This document shows positions 10,705 to 21,456 of a stretch of 64,000 nucleotides of DNA, piece by piece. The stretch's first letter is position 1; each line of letters begins with the position of its first letter. Source of the DNA: Linanthus parryae (lineage: Eukaryota > Streptophyta > Magnoliopsida > Ericales > Polemoniaceae); assembly GCA_023055425.1 (NCBI GenBank), contig JALGPY010000008.1:12185501-12249500 (forward strand). The letters are read 5' to 3'. The translations under genes were made by a program, and so were the position numbers. The notes beneath the pieces were generated by a model, which worked only from the letters and a program-made list of their open reading frames with translations, ran no database searches and had not been told where the DNA came from.

Positions 10705-11200
10705 TCTTGAATCATCTTTATCAGGGTTGAAGCAAGCTGATGTGGACTGGCTAGTTCAGATGCGCCTCTCATACCCCTGGTCATTCGCGAGATCTCTAGA
10801 GATAGAGCCATATGACAGGAGGCTTTTCTTGACCGAAGCCATCTGGATTCTGGAGCAACTATCTTTGGCTACACCTGCGACTATTTCTCCTCACAGTGCG
10901 CAGCTGCTTTTCAGCACATGCCAAGGGCTTCAAGCTAAAGTTCAAGGCAAGCTGGGCTTCGGGTATCTTCTCAACAGGATTACCCAAATTCGCGCAACTG
11001 TGAATCTGAAACGCGGCTTCCACAACCTCGCAACTGAGAGACGAAAGGTAGAGGAGCAAAGGCAAAAGGCTGAAGAAGCTGTCAACCTCTTCCATGCGAT
11101 GAACGCCAAGTACGAGCAGCTGAAGCGAGAAGTGGATCAAGTGAGAGAGACATCACTCTCGTTTTCTCCAGATGACCCTTTGCTCAAGGATTTATTTTGA
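10496..11200 (+). CDS. Antisense ORF of Tat-type gypsy, C-part
   Basis: The frame is open for 234 codons. From about residue 78 on (GLKQADVDWLVQMRLSYPW) it reads as a normal soluble protein and continues the product of the frame at 10096-10704. Residues of about 180-225 (ERRKVEEQRQKAEEA and following) are heptad-rich and should form a coiled coil. It ends at 11200. I recognise no enzymatic motif. It belongs to the element, not to the host, because it lies inside the LTR pair at 9310-14681. Confidence 0.5.
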   Translation: MELLSRLLWLILFLPTMMSSSSRLTDEQWSEGRLQLFRQCAFPPCVKFFMELVRYYFSHSTPLLKLSCSNLESSLSGLKQADVDWLVQMRLSYPWSFARSLEIEPYDRRLFLTEAIWILEQLSLATPATISPHSAQLLFSTCQGLQAKVQGKLGFGYLLNRITQIRATVNLKRGFHNLATERRKVEEQRQKAEEAVNLFHAMNAKYEQLKREVDQVRETSLSFSPDDPLLKDLF

Positions 11201-12600
11201 GAATGAAACAAAAATATTTGTTTGAAACAAAAATATTATTGTAATGCTGCTAGGGTTTCTCCCTTTTTTTTATCCGAACTTGCATTCAAACGTTTTGCCC
11301 TTTTGGGGATTTGTTCAAATATTTTGGTTCGTATCAATTATGACGTCATATAGCGACGTACCTGCCTTTATTTTCGCGCTAACGATTTATTAGATAAGCA
11401 CGATTTCCTTGGGAAGCCCATCCTTATTATGACCTTCCGTCATTAATTAGGGCGTACAACCGAATCGTCATAGCCTTAGTAGGGTAATTGAATTTTACCT
11501 CTTTTGAGATGTAAGTAATTGATTCTTACCCGTTTTCCAAGCTTTGCTGACTCAGCCAGGGAACTGAAGAGTCCCCGTAGAGTCTATATAAACCCTGCCT
11601 CTTGCTGCTTGGGTTCTTCATCCCAAATTGTGGCTTGCCACGAGTCCTTACGACTGCTGGCTCCAATGCTTGTCTTTTGTTAATTCATGGCAAGTTCAAG
11701 TTGTGAAACCAGAGTTTGTTCCTTGTGCCATAGAAATAGCTCCCAAGATCTTCTTTAAGAAGTTTATTGATCTTCATGACCACTGTAAAGAATATATACA
11801 TAATACCTCATGTTTGTACGAAGGTTCTTCTTCGTCTATTATGTTTGCAGGTCGTATCTCCGGCTGCCTTCCGGCGAGGTGCAGTTCCATACTGACCTTT
11901 TTACCAACTCGTAACGAATGGAGTGTTTCTCCTCTAGCTTTCTTGGAGGAGAACTATTTGCCTCCACGTTCTTGAACTAGGGGTGACGAGCCATGGCGCT
12001 CGTCTCCGTGGACAATAAGCTTTCTGCCCCAGGAGTTGTTCTCCACTTGTTCTTCACCGCCGCATCCGCCTGGACAGGTGGTTCATCTGGCACATCTCTT
12101 GGGCAGAAGACCAGTCAGGAGCCTTGTTCAGATCTAGGACCTCGAAGATGGCGTCGCATAGCTTTTGTAGCATTTGTAGGCCGTTCATTTTACATCAAGA
12201 GTTTTCTTGCTTTAAACTTTTGCTTGTAAGCTGCTATGTCACATAGCTTGTGTTAGGACCAGTAGGCCGATCATTTTATAGTAAGAATTTTCTTACTATG
12301 AGCTTTTGCTTGTAAGCTGCTATCTAGACAGATAAGTTGTAAGTCATTTCGACTGTTAACGAAATGCGCTTTTAAGCTCAGTATAGGATTTCGCTTGTAA
12401 GCTGTTATCTAGACAGAATTGTAAGTCATTTTGACTATCAATGAAATGCACTTTAGTATTCGCTGTTCTTGTTTGATATAACAAATTGTCATATCGCATG
12501 CGTGTTGGCTATAAAACAAGTTATGTTTCTTTCGCCTTTTACATTTGAATGCGCGCCTGAATAATTCTTTATTTTCAGCTTGACAAAGTTTGCATTCGCA
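11201..12600. repeat. Gypsy non-coding region
   Basis: No coding region is supported here. Between 12180 and 12470 a motif of the form gcttgtaagctgctatctagacagat with tgtaagtcatttngact recurs, a looser version of the array that follows. This is the region between the antisense ORFs and the tandem repeats of the element. Confidence 0.5.
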
Positions 12601-13062
12601 CGGGCGTTGTTGCTATAGGTTTCCATCTAAGCAGATAGGATTGCTGATCAGTTAAGATCACTTCTGTCATCTGGACAGATGGATTTTGGATCACATGGGA
12701 TCGTATATCATGGCTGCTATCTAGGCAGATAGGCTTTTAGATCAATTAAGATCATATATCATGGCTGCTATCTAGGCAGATAGGCTTTCAGATCACTTAA
12801 GATCGTATTTGAACTTTGCTGCTATCTTGGCAGATAGGCATATAGGCTTTGGATCGCATAGGATCATGTATTATGGCTGCTATCTAGGCAGATAGGCTTT
12901 CAGATCACTTAAGATCGTTTTTGCTCATTGCTGCTATCTCGACAGATAGGCTTTGGATCGCGTAGGATCATACATTATAGCTGCTATCTCGACATATAGG
13001 CTTCTAGATCACTTAAGATCGTTTTTTGCACTTTGCTGCTATCTCGGCAGATAGGCTTTTGT
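12600..13062. repeat. 53-55-bp tandem array in the gypsy element
   Basis: At least seven units share ctgctatct(a/c)ggcagat followed by aggcttt and agatcacttaagatcg. Unit starts fall near 12713, 12766, 12819, 12876, 12930, 12981 and 13035. Two unit types alternate, one with atcacttaagatcg and one with atcgc(a/g)taggatcat. Tandem repeats next to the 3' end of pol are typical of Tat-lineage elements. Confidence 0.8.
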
Positions 13063-13112
13063 CGCAAGTAAGCAGAGTAACTGAAATGATAAGAGACAAT
13101 CAAAGTAATAAA

Positions 13113-13232
13113 ATTCCTCTCATATGGGAGAATTATTTTATTACTAACACCCTCATATGGGAGAGGCGAAATTACAAGTCCCTCATATGGGAGAGGCAAG
13201 CTTACAAGTTCCTCATATGGGAGGAAGCAACG
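13113..13232. repeat. Short cctcatatgggag repeats
   Basis: Four copies of c(t/c)ctcatatgggag occur at roughly 31-34-bp spacing, just past the stop of the integrase frame. The core contains the palindrome CATATG. Confidence 0.7.
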
Positions 13233-13322
13233 CATGAATCTATCATAGCAGACATACTTTTCAATAGACATCTAAATCCGATGTATGTAAAGAGAGAGAG
13301 TTTAAGGATTCTACTTCTTGAT

Positions 13323-14056
13323 CTAGCGCATATTGACTGAGCTTGGGGTTGTGGCAGTCCCATGAAGCCTCTGTATTTTGCAGTAACCGCTGTCAAAGAC
13401 TTCTTTAACTTCGAACGGTCCTTCCCAATTAGCTGCGAACTTTGGATGGGCTGCCTCCCGCATGCAATGATCTGAGGCGCGCAAAACCAAGTCCCCAACC
13501 GCGAAGTCTCGATGTTGGACTGTTTTGTTGTATGCGCGAGCGATCCTTTCCTTGCACCGTTTGTTAGTCCGCTTGGCTTGCTCTCGCTTTTCCTCCAATA
13601 AGATCAAGTCATGGTCGCGTTGATTGTCATATAATGCATGAAAGGCCAATCTCGCAGAGTTGATTGTCACCTCCGCCGGTACAACAACTTCAGCTCCATA
13701 GCATAAAAGGAACGGGGAGACTCTGTGGGAGTCCTCGGCGAAGTTCGATATTCCCACAGCGCTATGTTCAAAGAATCGACCCATTTATTGTGATCTTCCG
13801 CGACAATCTTGCTCAGGATTCGTAGCAATGTCTTGTTGGTTGCTTCTGCTTGACCATTTCCTTTCGGATAATAGGGAGTAGAACAGACCTGCCTTATCTT
13901 GTATTCCGCTAGTTTTGCGGCAAATTGACGATTTACAAAAGGTGTGCCATTATCCGAAAGAATTGTGTTGGGGATTCCGAACCTGTATATGATGTTCTCT
14001 TGGACAAAATGGACTATGGCGAGCGCATTATCCGAAAGGTGTGCCATTATCTTCAC
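13323..14056 (-). pseudogene. Ty3/gypsy integrase, truncated
   Basis: Two overlapping minus-strand frames (14056-13667 and 13784-13323) encode the back half of an integrase. The first has ILSDNGTPFV (second catalytic Asp) and NGQAEATNKTLL (catalytic Glu). The second has the C-terminal part with DFAVGDLVLR and WEGPFEV, typical of gypsy integrases. A one-base shift near 13728 separates them. The first catalytic Asp, the zinc-binding domain and everything upstream are deleted, so no integrase activity is possible. A short repeat (ccattatc) near 13945 and 14047 may mark the deletion junction. Confidence 0.85.
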
Positions 14057-14071
14057 GTCGGGTTCACCAAA

Positions 14072-14681
14072 TGTGTACGAGAGAATCCTGCAGAGAGAAT
14101 TCAGTATACACCAAGAGTAGGGGATAGAAAGAACACAGGAAGAATAGGGTTGTGTGTAGGTAGAGAGTAAGACAATAGTACTGTATGAGATAGAGACGGG
14201 ATTTTGGCAGAGCTTCTGCGTATCTCAGGTGATTCTCCCTCGTATAGAAGGGTTAACGATTTTATATATAACGGAGAATGTGACTGTTGTAGTGGGTTAA
14301 TGCGCCCATTAATGGCGGCTTAATTAGCTTAACCACAACGGCACGTTCGTCCGCGTATATAGGGACCGTTACGCACGTTAACCGCGTATATCGGAACCGT
14401 TATGAGGCTGACCGGGTTTATGGAGCTCGTGCCATAAATCTCTCAAAGCAGCTACTAGGGGTCGCGCGCGGGCTTGGTTGTCGCTCGCGCGGTCAGGACT
14501 TACTCTAGCCTGCAAACCACTAAGTCCCTACAAGTCCCGTGTGGTGGTATGTGAGGGCCCTTTCTCGCATCCCTCACGTGAATCAGCACAGGTGGTGATC
14601 CAGTGTGTGTGGAGCACAACTAGGTGTGCTGGATAATCGCCACGTGGCTAAGATCTGCCAGTCCAGAAAGCACTATCTACA
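14072..14681 (-). repeat. 5' LTR of the gypsy element
   Basis: This 610-bp LTR is the upstream LTR on the minus strand. It is followed on the element strand by TTTGGTGAACCCGACG, which has the TGG start of a primer-binding site. I could not assign the tRNA. Confidence 0.88.
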
Positions 14682-15391
14682 CAGATCAAGGTATGTGCTT
14701 TGTTGAAGCATCAATGCCTCTGGTTTCCATTGGCGGAAGAAAAAGAGGGGGCTTCGACAACCACCAAGGAGTATAAGACGATAGAGGAAAGAGCAGACTC
14801 AACGATCATGTTGTGCTTGGCGGACGACGTGATCACAGAGGTTGCGGATCAAGAGACGGCTGAAGGACTATGGAACAAGTTGGAGAGCCTCTACAAGACG
14901 AAGTCGCTCACCAACAAGTTGATGTTGAAGCAGCAGCTTTTTGGTCTACGCATGGGGGAAGGTACGGATCTAAGAGATCACTTGGATCGTCTTAATACTA
15001 TTTTGCTTGAGTTGCGAAACTGTAATGAGAAGATAAGTGATGAAGATGCCGCACTGATTTTGTTGGTTTCTCTACCACCGTCTTAGGAGGGTTTGTGCAG
15101 TTTGCTTGTGCTGGAAAAGAGACTCTCACGTTGGAGGAGGTCAGATCTGCTCTTCTCACAAGGGACATGCGGCGCAGGGCCGCGTATGGGGAGTACGACG
15201 TTCCGTGTTCGGGCGCATTCATGGTGTCCAAAGGGGGTTATGGTAAGAGGAAGAAAAAGGGTTCTAAGTTGCCATACGACGTATTTGCACTGTGTAAAGA
15301 GAGGTGTCACTGGAAGAGGGAGTGTCCGAAGAAGGCATCTACAGATCTAAATGTAGATGCAACAACTTCGGAGATCAACTATGTCCTCTAG
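14682..15391 (+). pseudogene. Copia 1 gag, main part
   Basis: The frame re-entered after the gypsy insertion runs to a stop at 15084-15086. It includes the gag core (TIMLCLADDVITEVADQETA; LVSLPPS). A second frame, 15095-15391, continues it after a frameshift and ends with a damaged zinc knuckle, CALCKERCHWKRECPKK. The matching part of copia 2 reads CAFCKKKGHWKRDCPKR, so the knuckle here has lost the conserved Gly (GH to CH). Nothing of protease, integrase or RT follows. Confidence 0.85.
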
Positions 15392-15522
15392 GCCCCGTTG
15401 GGGGGCATGGAATCCGTGCTCTTGACGAGGAGGCGAATTTGGCATGGGGGAGTCTTGGACGAGGGACACGACACGTGTGAGACGTGCAAGGGGGCGTGTA
15501 GGAGGCGCAAGGGGGCGATATT

Positions 15523-15825
15523 GCAGGAATTCGGTCGGAATTGGAGCAATCTCGCAAAAAGTTGCAGGAATTTAGGGGGAATTGGAGCAACGTGCTGGGG
15601 GGTTTGTTATAGGGACTCGGTGGGAGTCGGAACAATAAACGAATTTGTTGTAGGAACTCAGTGGGAGTTGGAACAATGAACAAGGGTTTCGATTGCAGGA
15701 AATCGGCCGTAGTTGGAGCATCGATAGGGTTCGATTGCAGGAACTAGACGGGAGTTGGAGCATCGCTGGGGGCACTCGTTTCAGGAACTTGGCGAAGTTG
15801 GAGCAACTTGTGACGAGGGTCTCGC
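15523..15825 (+). repeat. Seven-unit 43-bp array in copia 1
   Basis: The motif gcaggaactnggngggagttggagcaa recurs with starts near 15523, 15564, 15609, 15650, 15694, 15736 and 15781, a spacing of 41-45 bp. It occupies the place of the missing pol. The array partly stays open in the plus strand, but I see no protein family in it. Confidence 0.8.
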
Positions 15826-15916
15826 ATACAGCTACGACAGGTTTGGGATTGATTATTGGAGAGAAGCATCGCTTCAGGTTCGGGTTGCTGAGATGATTCA
15901 AGACAAGGTGGAGATT

Positions 15917-16323
15917 TTTTGGTGTCTTAATTTCTTAGTAGGCAAGAAAAGGAAAAGTCAAAGAAGGTGAACATTAGGAAACAAACCAATTTGGAAACAA
16001 GATGTGAAGCGGTGGTGCATGTGGCTGGCAATACCACCATCCCCACTCTTGCATGTGTATAAAAGGAATTCCTTTGTTCTCATAATGCATACACACACAA
16101 CACATGGGATAGGTGAAAGCTAGTGCATAGCAACAATATTTTTTTGCTAACGTGAGCTTTTTCAGTGTGTGTCTGAGTGGTTGTACCGGGTGCGTTTCTA
16201 TCTAATAAAATCGGGGTTTTGAGTCATGGAGGTAGCTAGCTAATCACTAGTGAACCACGTTAATACTTGTGTTCTTGTTCATCATTATTTTTATCGTTCT
16301 CAAGCTAGGTCCAGATCATAACA
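15917..16323 (+). repeat. 3' LTR of copia 1
   Basis: It aligns with 8599-9005. Its first bases are TT instead of TG, a point change at the terminus. It is preceded by the polypurine tract aaggtggagattt. Confidence 0.87.
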
Positions 16324-17478
16324 GTGGTAGTCAAACTAATGAACCTACACTCATTAAATGCATCCCCTTTATTAACCACAAGGTTTTGATCTCTGGTTTG
16401 GGTTCTTCAATTGGGCACTAATGAACCTACAATCGAAAGTTTGAAGACTTGATAACGAGCACATGTATTTTTGAAGGGTATTAGGGTAAAACTCTATTTG
16501 CTAATAGAGAATCAAACGGAATTCTAACAAATAAAACCACAAGTAATCAATTTGAAACTTTTTAAAATACAAGTTACTAGAATGGACAACCCTCAAACCA
16601 CAGGTTACTATTTTGAAATTAACCCAAGGACTTTTTATGAAATGGAGGTTAGTTTTGCTTAGAATTATTTCATTTTATGATTAATTTGTCATTTTAGTGA
16701 GAAAAACGGTATGTTATTGGAAATTCATAAAGATATCGTTTTACCTTGGCCCCCTACAATCACATTATTGCTTCAGCGTCTCCAACCATGCACACAAACT
16801 ATCATTTGAGTAGTATCTCCGTATACTAGCTCTCTATATGTATCGCAACATTTCTTCTTTCAATATCAACTACCAAACTAATTAGTTAGTACATTTCATT
16901 ATACATATAGATATACATATCAATAATTTGTACACTCGCATATATGTTTCACTTCTTCGGTTATCTTACAAACTTTTTCTTCATCCTCGCTTTAGGAATG
17001 GAACTATTTTACTATTTAGAATAACAAGCCAGTTGTTAGATAGGGTTCCGAGTCTCAAAAGTTAAACAGTACTGCCATATGACGGAGACGCCATCTAACA
17101 TTGTAGTATATCTTCTTCTGCATATTTATATTAAATATACATATTATATGTATACCAATACAAATATGTGACTTTCTATTAACCACCTAAAAATAAATAT
17201 TCTATCTTTCAAAAAAAAATCTCAACTCAAAGAAAAAAATATATTCTCAAATCAAAGATAGAAGCTAAAAGTTTATGCTGAAATAATTTTGATTAATATT
17301 CTTCTTATTTTGATTGCTAGTATTATTCTTTGTCAAAGTTAGATATATTCCAATGTGATCTGTTCGATCACATTATTACTTGAGCATATTGATCAACTCC
17401 CAATTTAATAAGTTCTTCATAGACTATGATGCTCCCTTTATTTTGTGCTTTATATCTCGTTTCGTTGTTACTGCACTT

Positions 17479-17819
17479 TGTTGAGTTGGTGCCTTGAATT
17501 AGTCAAAGGCGGCCAAACACTTTGTTTCGAACTTTGATTAGGAAACATTGGAAGTCAAAGGCAGTGGAGGATTAGTTAGGAAACAAGTTGTTTCCAAATC
17601 GGATTTGGAAATTTTAGGGATTTCCTAGCACTATATAAAGAACCTAGTAGTCACATTATTAGGTATGCAAAAACATTCTTGTAGTCTTGTTCCTCTTAAG
17701 TGAATAAAGGGTGCTTTTCCGCCGTGGAGGTAGTTAGCAAATATTTTGCTAGCGAACCACGTAAAATACTTGTGTTCTTCTTTATCCGTTCATTGTTCGT
17801 GAGGTGGTTTGACATAACA
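17479..17819 (+). repeat. 5' LTR of copia 2
   Basis: It begins TGTTGAGTTGG and ends GACATAACA. A TATA box (ctatataaag, 17631-17640) and a downstream aataaag (about 17703) give plausible start and polyadenylation signals for the element. Confidence 0.9.
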
Positions 17820-17928
17820 AACTGGTATCAAAGCTCGGGTTTGGCGGTGTTTCAAGATCAAGATCAAGGCGGAGCAAAGCTAGGGTTTCACAACTTTGTG
17901 AAATCAAAGCTAGGGTTTTGCGATCTAG

Positions 17929-19458
17929 GTGGAGCTCGCGACTAGAGTTCAAGATCCACCAAGAACGATGTTCAGATCGATGTTGAAGATCGACAGGTTC
18001 ACTGGAGGGAACAACTTCAGTCTGTGGAAGATAAAGATGGAGGCTTTGCTCAAATCGCAAGGCTTGTGGGCACCTTTGACTGCGGACAAGGGAGGCATGA
18101 ATGTTGCATCATCGGAGTTCAAGTTATTGGAGGAGAAGGCACACGCAACGATTATGTTGTGCTTATCCGATGATGTGATCATCGAGGTCGCAGATCAGAA
18201 GCAAGCAGCATGTCTTTGGCTCAAGTTGGAGAGTCTCTACATGAAGAAGAGTCTCACTAGCAAGTTGATGCTAAAGCGAAGGCTCTTTACTTTTCCGATG
18301 CTCGAAGGTACGATTCTCAAGGAACATCTTGATCAATTAAATATAATTCTTTTAGACTTGCGTAATATTGGCGAGAAGGTGGGCGATGAGGATGTCGCGC
18401 TCTTTTTATTGATCTCGTTACCTCCATCATACGATAACTTCGTTCAGTCGTTCAAAGTTAACAAGGACGACTTATCCCTAGAGGAGGTCAGATCGGCGCT
18501 CCATGCTAGGGAAATGCGCCATAAGGGTGCAGGCATAGGTAAGGACCATGCTTCCGGACTGATGGCAACGGGAGGAAGCAAGAAGGGTAAGAAGAACAAG
18601 AAGAAACAGTTCTCAGGTTCTAAGTTACCCAAGGATGTTTGTGCCTTTTGCAAGAAAAAGGGGCACTGGAAGAGAGATTGCCCGAAACGAGGTCAACAGG
18701 GGCGGAATGGATCCGCAGCCGTAGCAGAACACGGTAACTCGTCCGAGGATGATTACGTTCTAATGGCGGATGTTGTCACGCACTCTCAAGATGCGTGGGT
18801 CCTTGATTCCAGAGCTTCCTATCATATTTTCTCTAACAGGGAGCTATTCTCGACGTACGACCAAACGGATGGAGGGTCTGTCTACATGGAAAACGGAGCC
18901 ATCTGTAAGGTGATTGGGAGCGGCTCAATTAGATTGAAAACGAATGAAGGGAAGTTATGTACCTTGGAGCAGGTCAGACATGTACCACTTATTAAGAAGA
19001 ATCTGATCTCCTTGAGTCTACTCGACAACAAGGGATATAGTTTCAAAGGTGAAGGTGGAGATCTACAAGTCTGCAAGGGTTCTAAGGTGATTCTCAGGGG
19101 AGTCAAGAGTGGGACTTTTTACATGTTGCAAGGTTCGACGATCATAGGTTCTGCTGGAGTTGTCTTAGCCGAGATTAAGGAAGCTGATCTAACTAAGTTG
19201 TGGCATATGAGGCTCGGTCATATGAGTGAACGTGGAATGCAGGAACTTCACAAGAAAGGCTATCTCACCGGGCATGCAACCAAGAGCCTAGGGTTTTGTG
19301 ATCACTGCGTGTATGGGAAGCTACAGCGTAGCAAGTTCCCTAAAGCGGTTCATAAAACGAAAGGTAATCCTTATTATATCCATTCGGATTGCTGGGGTCC
19401 ATCTCGAGTTGAGGCGATAGGCGGGTACAGGTATTTCCTAAGCATCATAGACAACTAA
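17929..19458 (+). pseudogene. Copia 2 gag-protease-integrase start
   Basis: This is the first 509 codons of the copia polyprotein. The gag core starts with KIDRFTGGNNFSLWKIKM (residues 20-37). The zinc knuckle CAFCKKKGHWKRDC is at 238-251. The protease site reads VLDSRAS at 291-297, with Arg in place of the catalytic-loop Gly of DSG. The GAG-pre-integrase motif LWHMRLGHMSERG follows, then the start of integrase with HSDCWGPS (first catalytic Asp). A TAA stop at 19456-19458 breaks the frame where related elements read through. The start was chosen as the first Met of the long frame; MFRSMLK at residue 14 is an alternative. Confidence 0.92.
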
Positions 19459-19464
19459 TCCAGG

Positions 19465-20373
19465 ATGAATTGGATATTTGTGATGAAGCACAAGAGTGAA
19501 GCCTTCGCAAGATTCAAGGAGTGGAAGACACTAGTAGAGAATCAGGTGGGAAAGAAGGTGAAGAGGCTGCGCACGGACAATGGCTTAGAGTTTTGTTCAT
19601 CAGAGTTTGATGGATTCTGCAAGGATCAGGGAATAGCACGCCATCGCACCGTTCGGCACACACCGCAGCAGAACGGTGTAGCCGAGAGATTGAATCAGAC
19701 ACTTTTAGCGAAAGCAAGGTGCATGCTTTCGACTGCAGGTCTTTCTAGAGGTTTCTGGGGAAAGGCAGTTTCCATGGCATGCTATCTCATAAATCGGAGC
19801 CCACACACAGGTATAGGATGCAAGATTCCTGTGGAAGTCTGGTCCGGTAGAGCAGTGGATTACTCGGATTTGAGAGTTTTTGGTTGTGTTTCCTATTATC
19901 ACGTTGATGATGGAAAACTAGAACCAAGATCTAAGAAGGGAGTATTCATGGGTTTCGGAACAGGTGTGAAGGGATACAAGATATGGGCAGACAACAAGAT
20001 TATACTTAGCAGAAGTGTAGTCTTTGATGAGACTCATATGTTGAAGAACTCCGTGGAGGTGGAGCTTGGAGGTGAAAATAAGAAGGTGGAGGGAGAGTCG
20101 GATCCTACTGATCCTACGGATTCCAAAATCCCTACACCGCTGCCAGAAGCAGAAGAGGAAGAAGCAGAAGAGTCTGATAGTGAGGATGCGTCTACACCAG
20201 AGGAACCGGTTCATCAAAGTATTTCTGAAGGAAGACCAAGGAGAGTCATAAAGCCTCCGTCAAGATACAAAGATGATGGTATGGTGGGATATGCATTACA
20301 GGTAGCGGAAGAGGTAGAGGACGAGCCATCCTCCTACAAGGCCGCTATATCTAGTTCTGAGTCAGCACAATGA
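19465..20373 (+). pseudogene. Copia 2 integrase core
   Basis: It is in the same frame as the preceding segment, directly after the TAA. Integrase motifs LRTDNGLEFCSS (second Asp) and NGVAERLNQTLL (Glu) are intact. An acidic linker rich in Glu follows, then the start of the RT region. A TGA at 20371-20373 (probably from TGG, because related proteins have Trp here) ends this stretch. Confidence 0.9.
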
Positions 20374-20382
20374 ATTGCTGCG

Positions 20383-21450
20383 ATGGAAGAGGAGATGGAG
20401 TCTCTTAGTAAGAACTCGACTTGGGAGCTTGTTAAACTGCCTGCGGGAAGGAAGATAGTCAGTTGCAAGTGGGTTTTCAGAAGAAAGGAAGGAACTACAT
20501 CTGGAGAGGGCGTTAAGTATAAGCCAAGGCTAGTTGCAAGAGGGTTCAGTCAGAAAGAGGGAGTTGACTACAACAAGATCTTCTCACCGGTGGTCCGATA
20601 TACTTCTACCCGGGTGTTACTAGGTTTAGTGGCACACCACGACCTAGAACTTGAGCAATTGGATGTCAAGACAGCTTTCCTGCACGGAGAGTTGGAGGAG
20701 GAAATATACATGAGCCAACCAGAGGGGTTCCAAGTTCCCGGAAGAGAGAACCACGTGTGCAAGCTGAAGAGATCTCTCTACGGACTCAAGCAGTCACCGA
20801 GGCAATGGTACAAGAGGTTTGACAGCTTCATGTTGAAGATTGGTTACCACAAGTGCGAGTATGGTTGCTGCGTGTACCACAAAGAGTTGCATGGTGGATC
20901 ACGTATTTACCTAGTTCTGTATGTGGATGATATTCTAATTGCAACTCGGGATATCAAGGACATCAGAGAACTGAAGAGGTCCCTTAGCGCGGAATTTGAG
21001 ATGAAGGATCTGGGAGCTGCTCGGAAGATATTGGGAGTTGAGATCTATAGAGATAGGAAGAAGAAGAAGATTTTCTTGTCACAGTAGGGATACATCAAGA
21101 AGGTCTTGGCAAGATTCGGGATGTTATCAGCTAAATCTATAGATACTCCTATGGCAACTAACAGCAAGCTAGGAATGTACACCGTTCAGACTGAGGAGAA
21201 GGAGTACATGTCCAAGGTTCCATATGCTAGCGCAGTTGGAAGTCTCATGTATGCTATGGTCTGCACTCGACCGGACATAGCATTCGTTGTTAGTGTGGTT
21301 AGTCGTTTTATGGCTCATCTGGGTAGGGACCATTGGCAGGCGGTGAAGCGCATATTCAGGTACCTTAAGGGTACGTCAGACATTGGCCTATGCTATAGGT
21401 CACGTGAAAACATCTTGGTAGCTGGTTTCTCGGATGCGGACTATGCAGGG
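20383..21450 (+). pseudogene. Copia 2 reverse transcriptase
   Basis: The frame carries WVFRRKEG, LDVKTAFLHGELEEEIYMSQ and LVLYVDDIL, with the RT active-site YVDD at residues 180-183. A TAG at 21085-21087 interrupts it. The same frame continues from 21088 with VGSLMYAMVCTRPDIA into RNase H (GFSDADYAGD), where copia 3 is inserted after the target duplication ATATT. Confidence 0.92.
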
Positions 21451-21456
21451 GATATT

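Larger units (their letters stand above)
9310..14681 (-). mobile_element. Tat-type Ty3/gypsy element, internally deleted
   Basis: LTRs are 9310-9921 and 14072-14681, ending TGT...ACA. The target duplication is CAGAT at 9305-9309 and 14682-14686. A purine tract at 9922-9937 (gaaagggagct on the minus strand) shows the element runs on the minus strand. Gag, protease, RT, RNase H and the front of integrase are gone: the integrase frame starts only about 15 bases from the 5' LTR. Downstream of integrase lie tandem repeats and then ORFs on the opposite strand, an arrangement known in Tat/Grande/Retand-type elements. Confidence 0.9.
8599..16323 (+). mobile_element. Copia element 1, decayed and split
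   Basis: LTRs of about 407 bp lie at 8599-9005 and 15917-16323, with the target duplication GTGGT at 8594-8598 and 16324-16328. A methionine-tRNA primer site follows the 5' LTR, and a purine tract (aaggtggagattt) precedes the 3' LTR. The interior keeps only gag and a zinc knuckle. Protease, integrase and RT are absent, and their place is taken by a 43-bp repeat array. LTR divergence is clearly greater than in the other two copias. A gypsy element interrupts gag at 9310-14681. Confidence 0.9.
7921..16625. mobile_element. MULE-like TIR element, split by retroelements
   Basis: The left end (GGGTTAATTTTAAAATAGTA, 7921 on) is matched in reverse complement at the right end (16625 back, GGGTTAATTTCAAAATAGTA), and the match extends for about 120 bp with scattered differences. 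Nine-base flanks taggatttt (7912-7920) and aaggacttt (16626-16634) agree at seven of nine positions, as expected for an aged Mutator-type duplication. The element itself is about 1 kb (7921-8598 and 16324-16625). The copia at 8599-16323 is inserted in it. No transposase was seen. The middle (about 8100-8590) has no recognisable gene. Confidence 0.7.

Noticed and set aside
11628..12229. Plus-strand frames of 115 and 78 codons inside the gypsy element
   Set aside because: They show no family motif, no coiled coil or repeat, and lie next to tandem repeats. Likely chance frames.
12600..13062. Regular repeats that could suggest a CRISPR array
   Set aside because: Whole units repeat without unique spacers, and this is plant nuclear DNA inside a retroelement.
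15398..15970. Frames of 60-100 codons over the 43-bp array
   Set aside because: They arise from the repeated unit, whose period is often a multiple of three, and match no protein.
7489..16763. attgcttc on both sides of the nested cluster as a target duplication
   Set aside because: At the right side this sequence belongs to X (compare 48757-48765, where it varies), and the adjoining ends are not inverted repeats.
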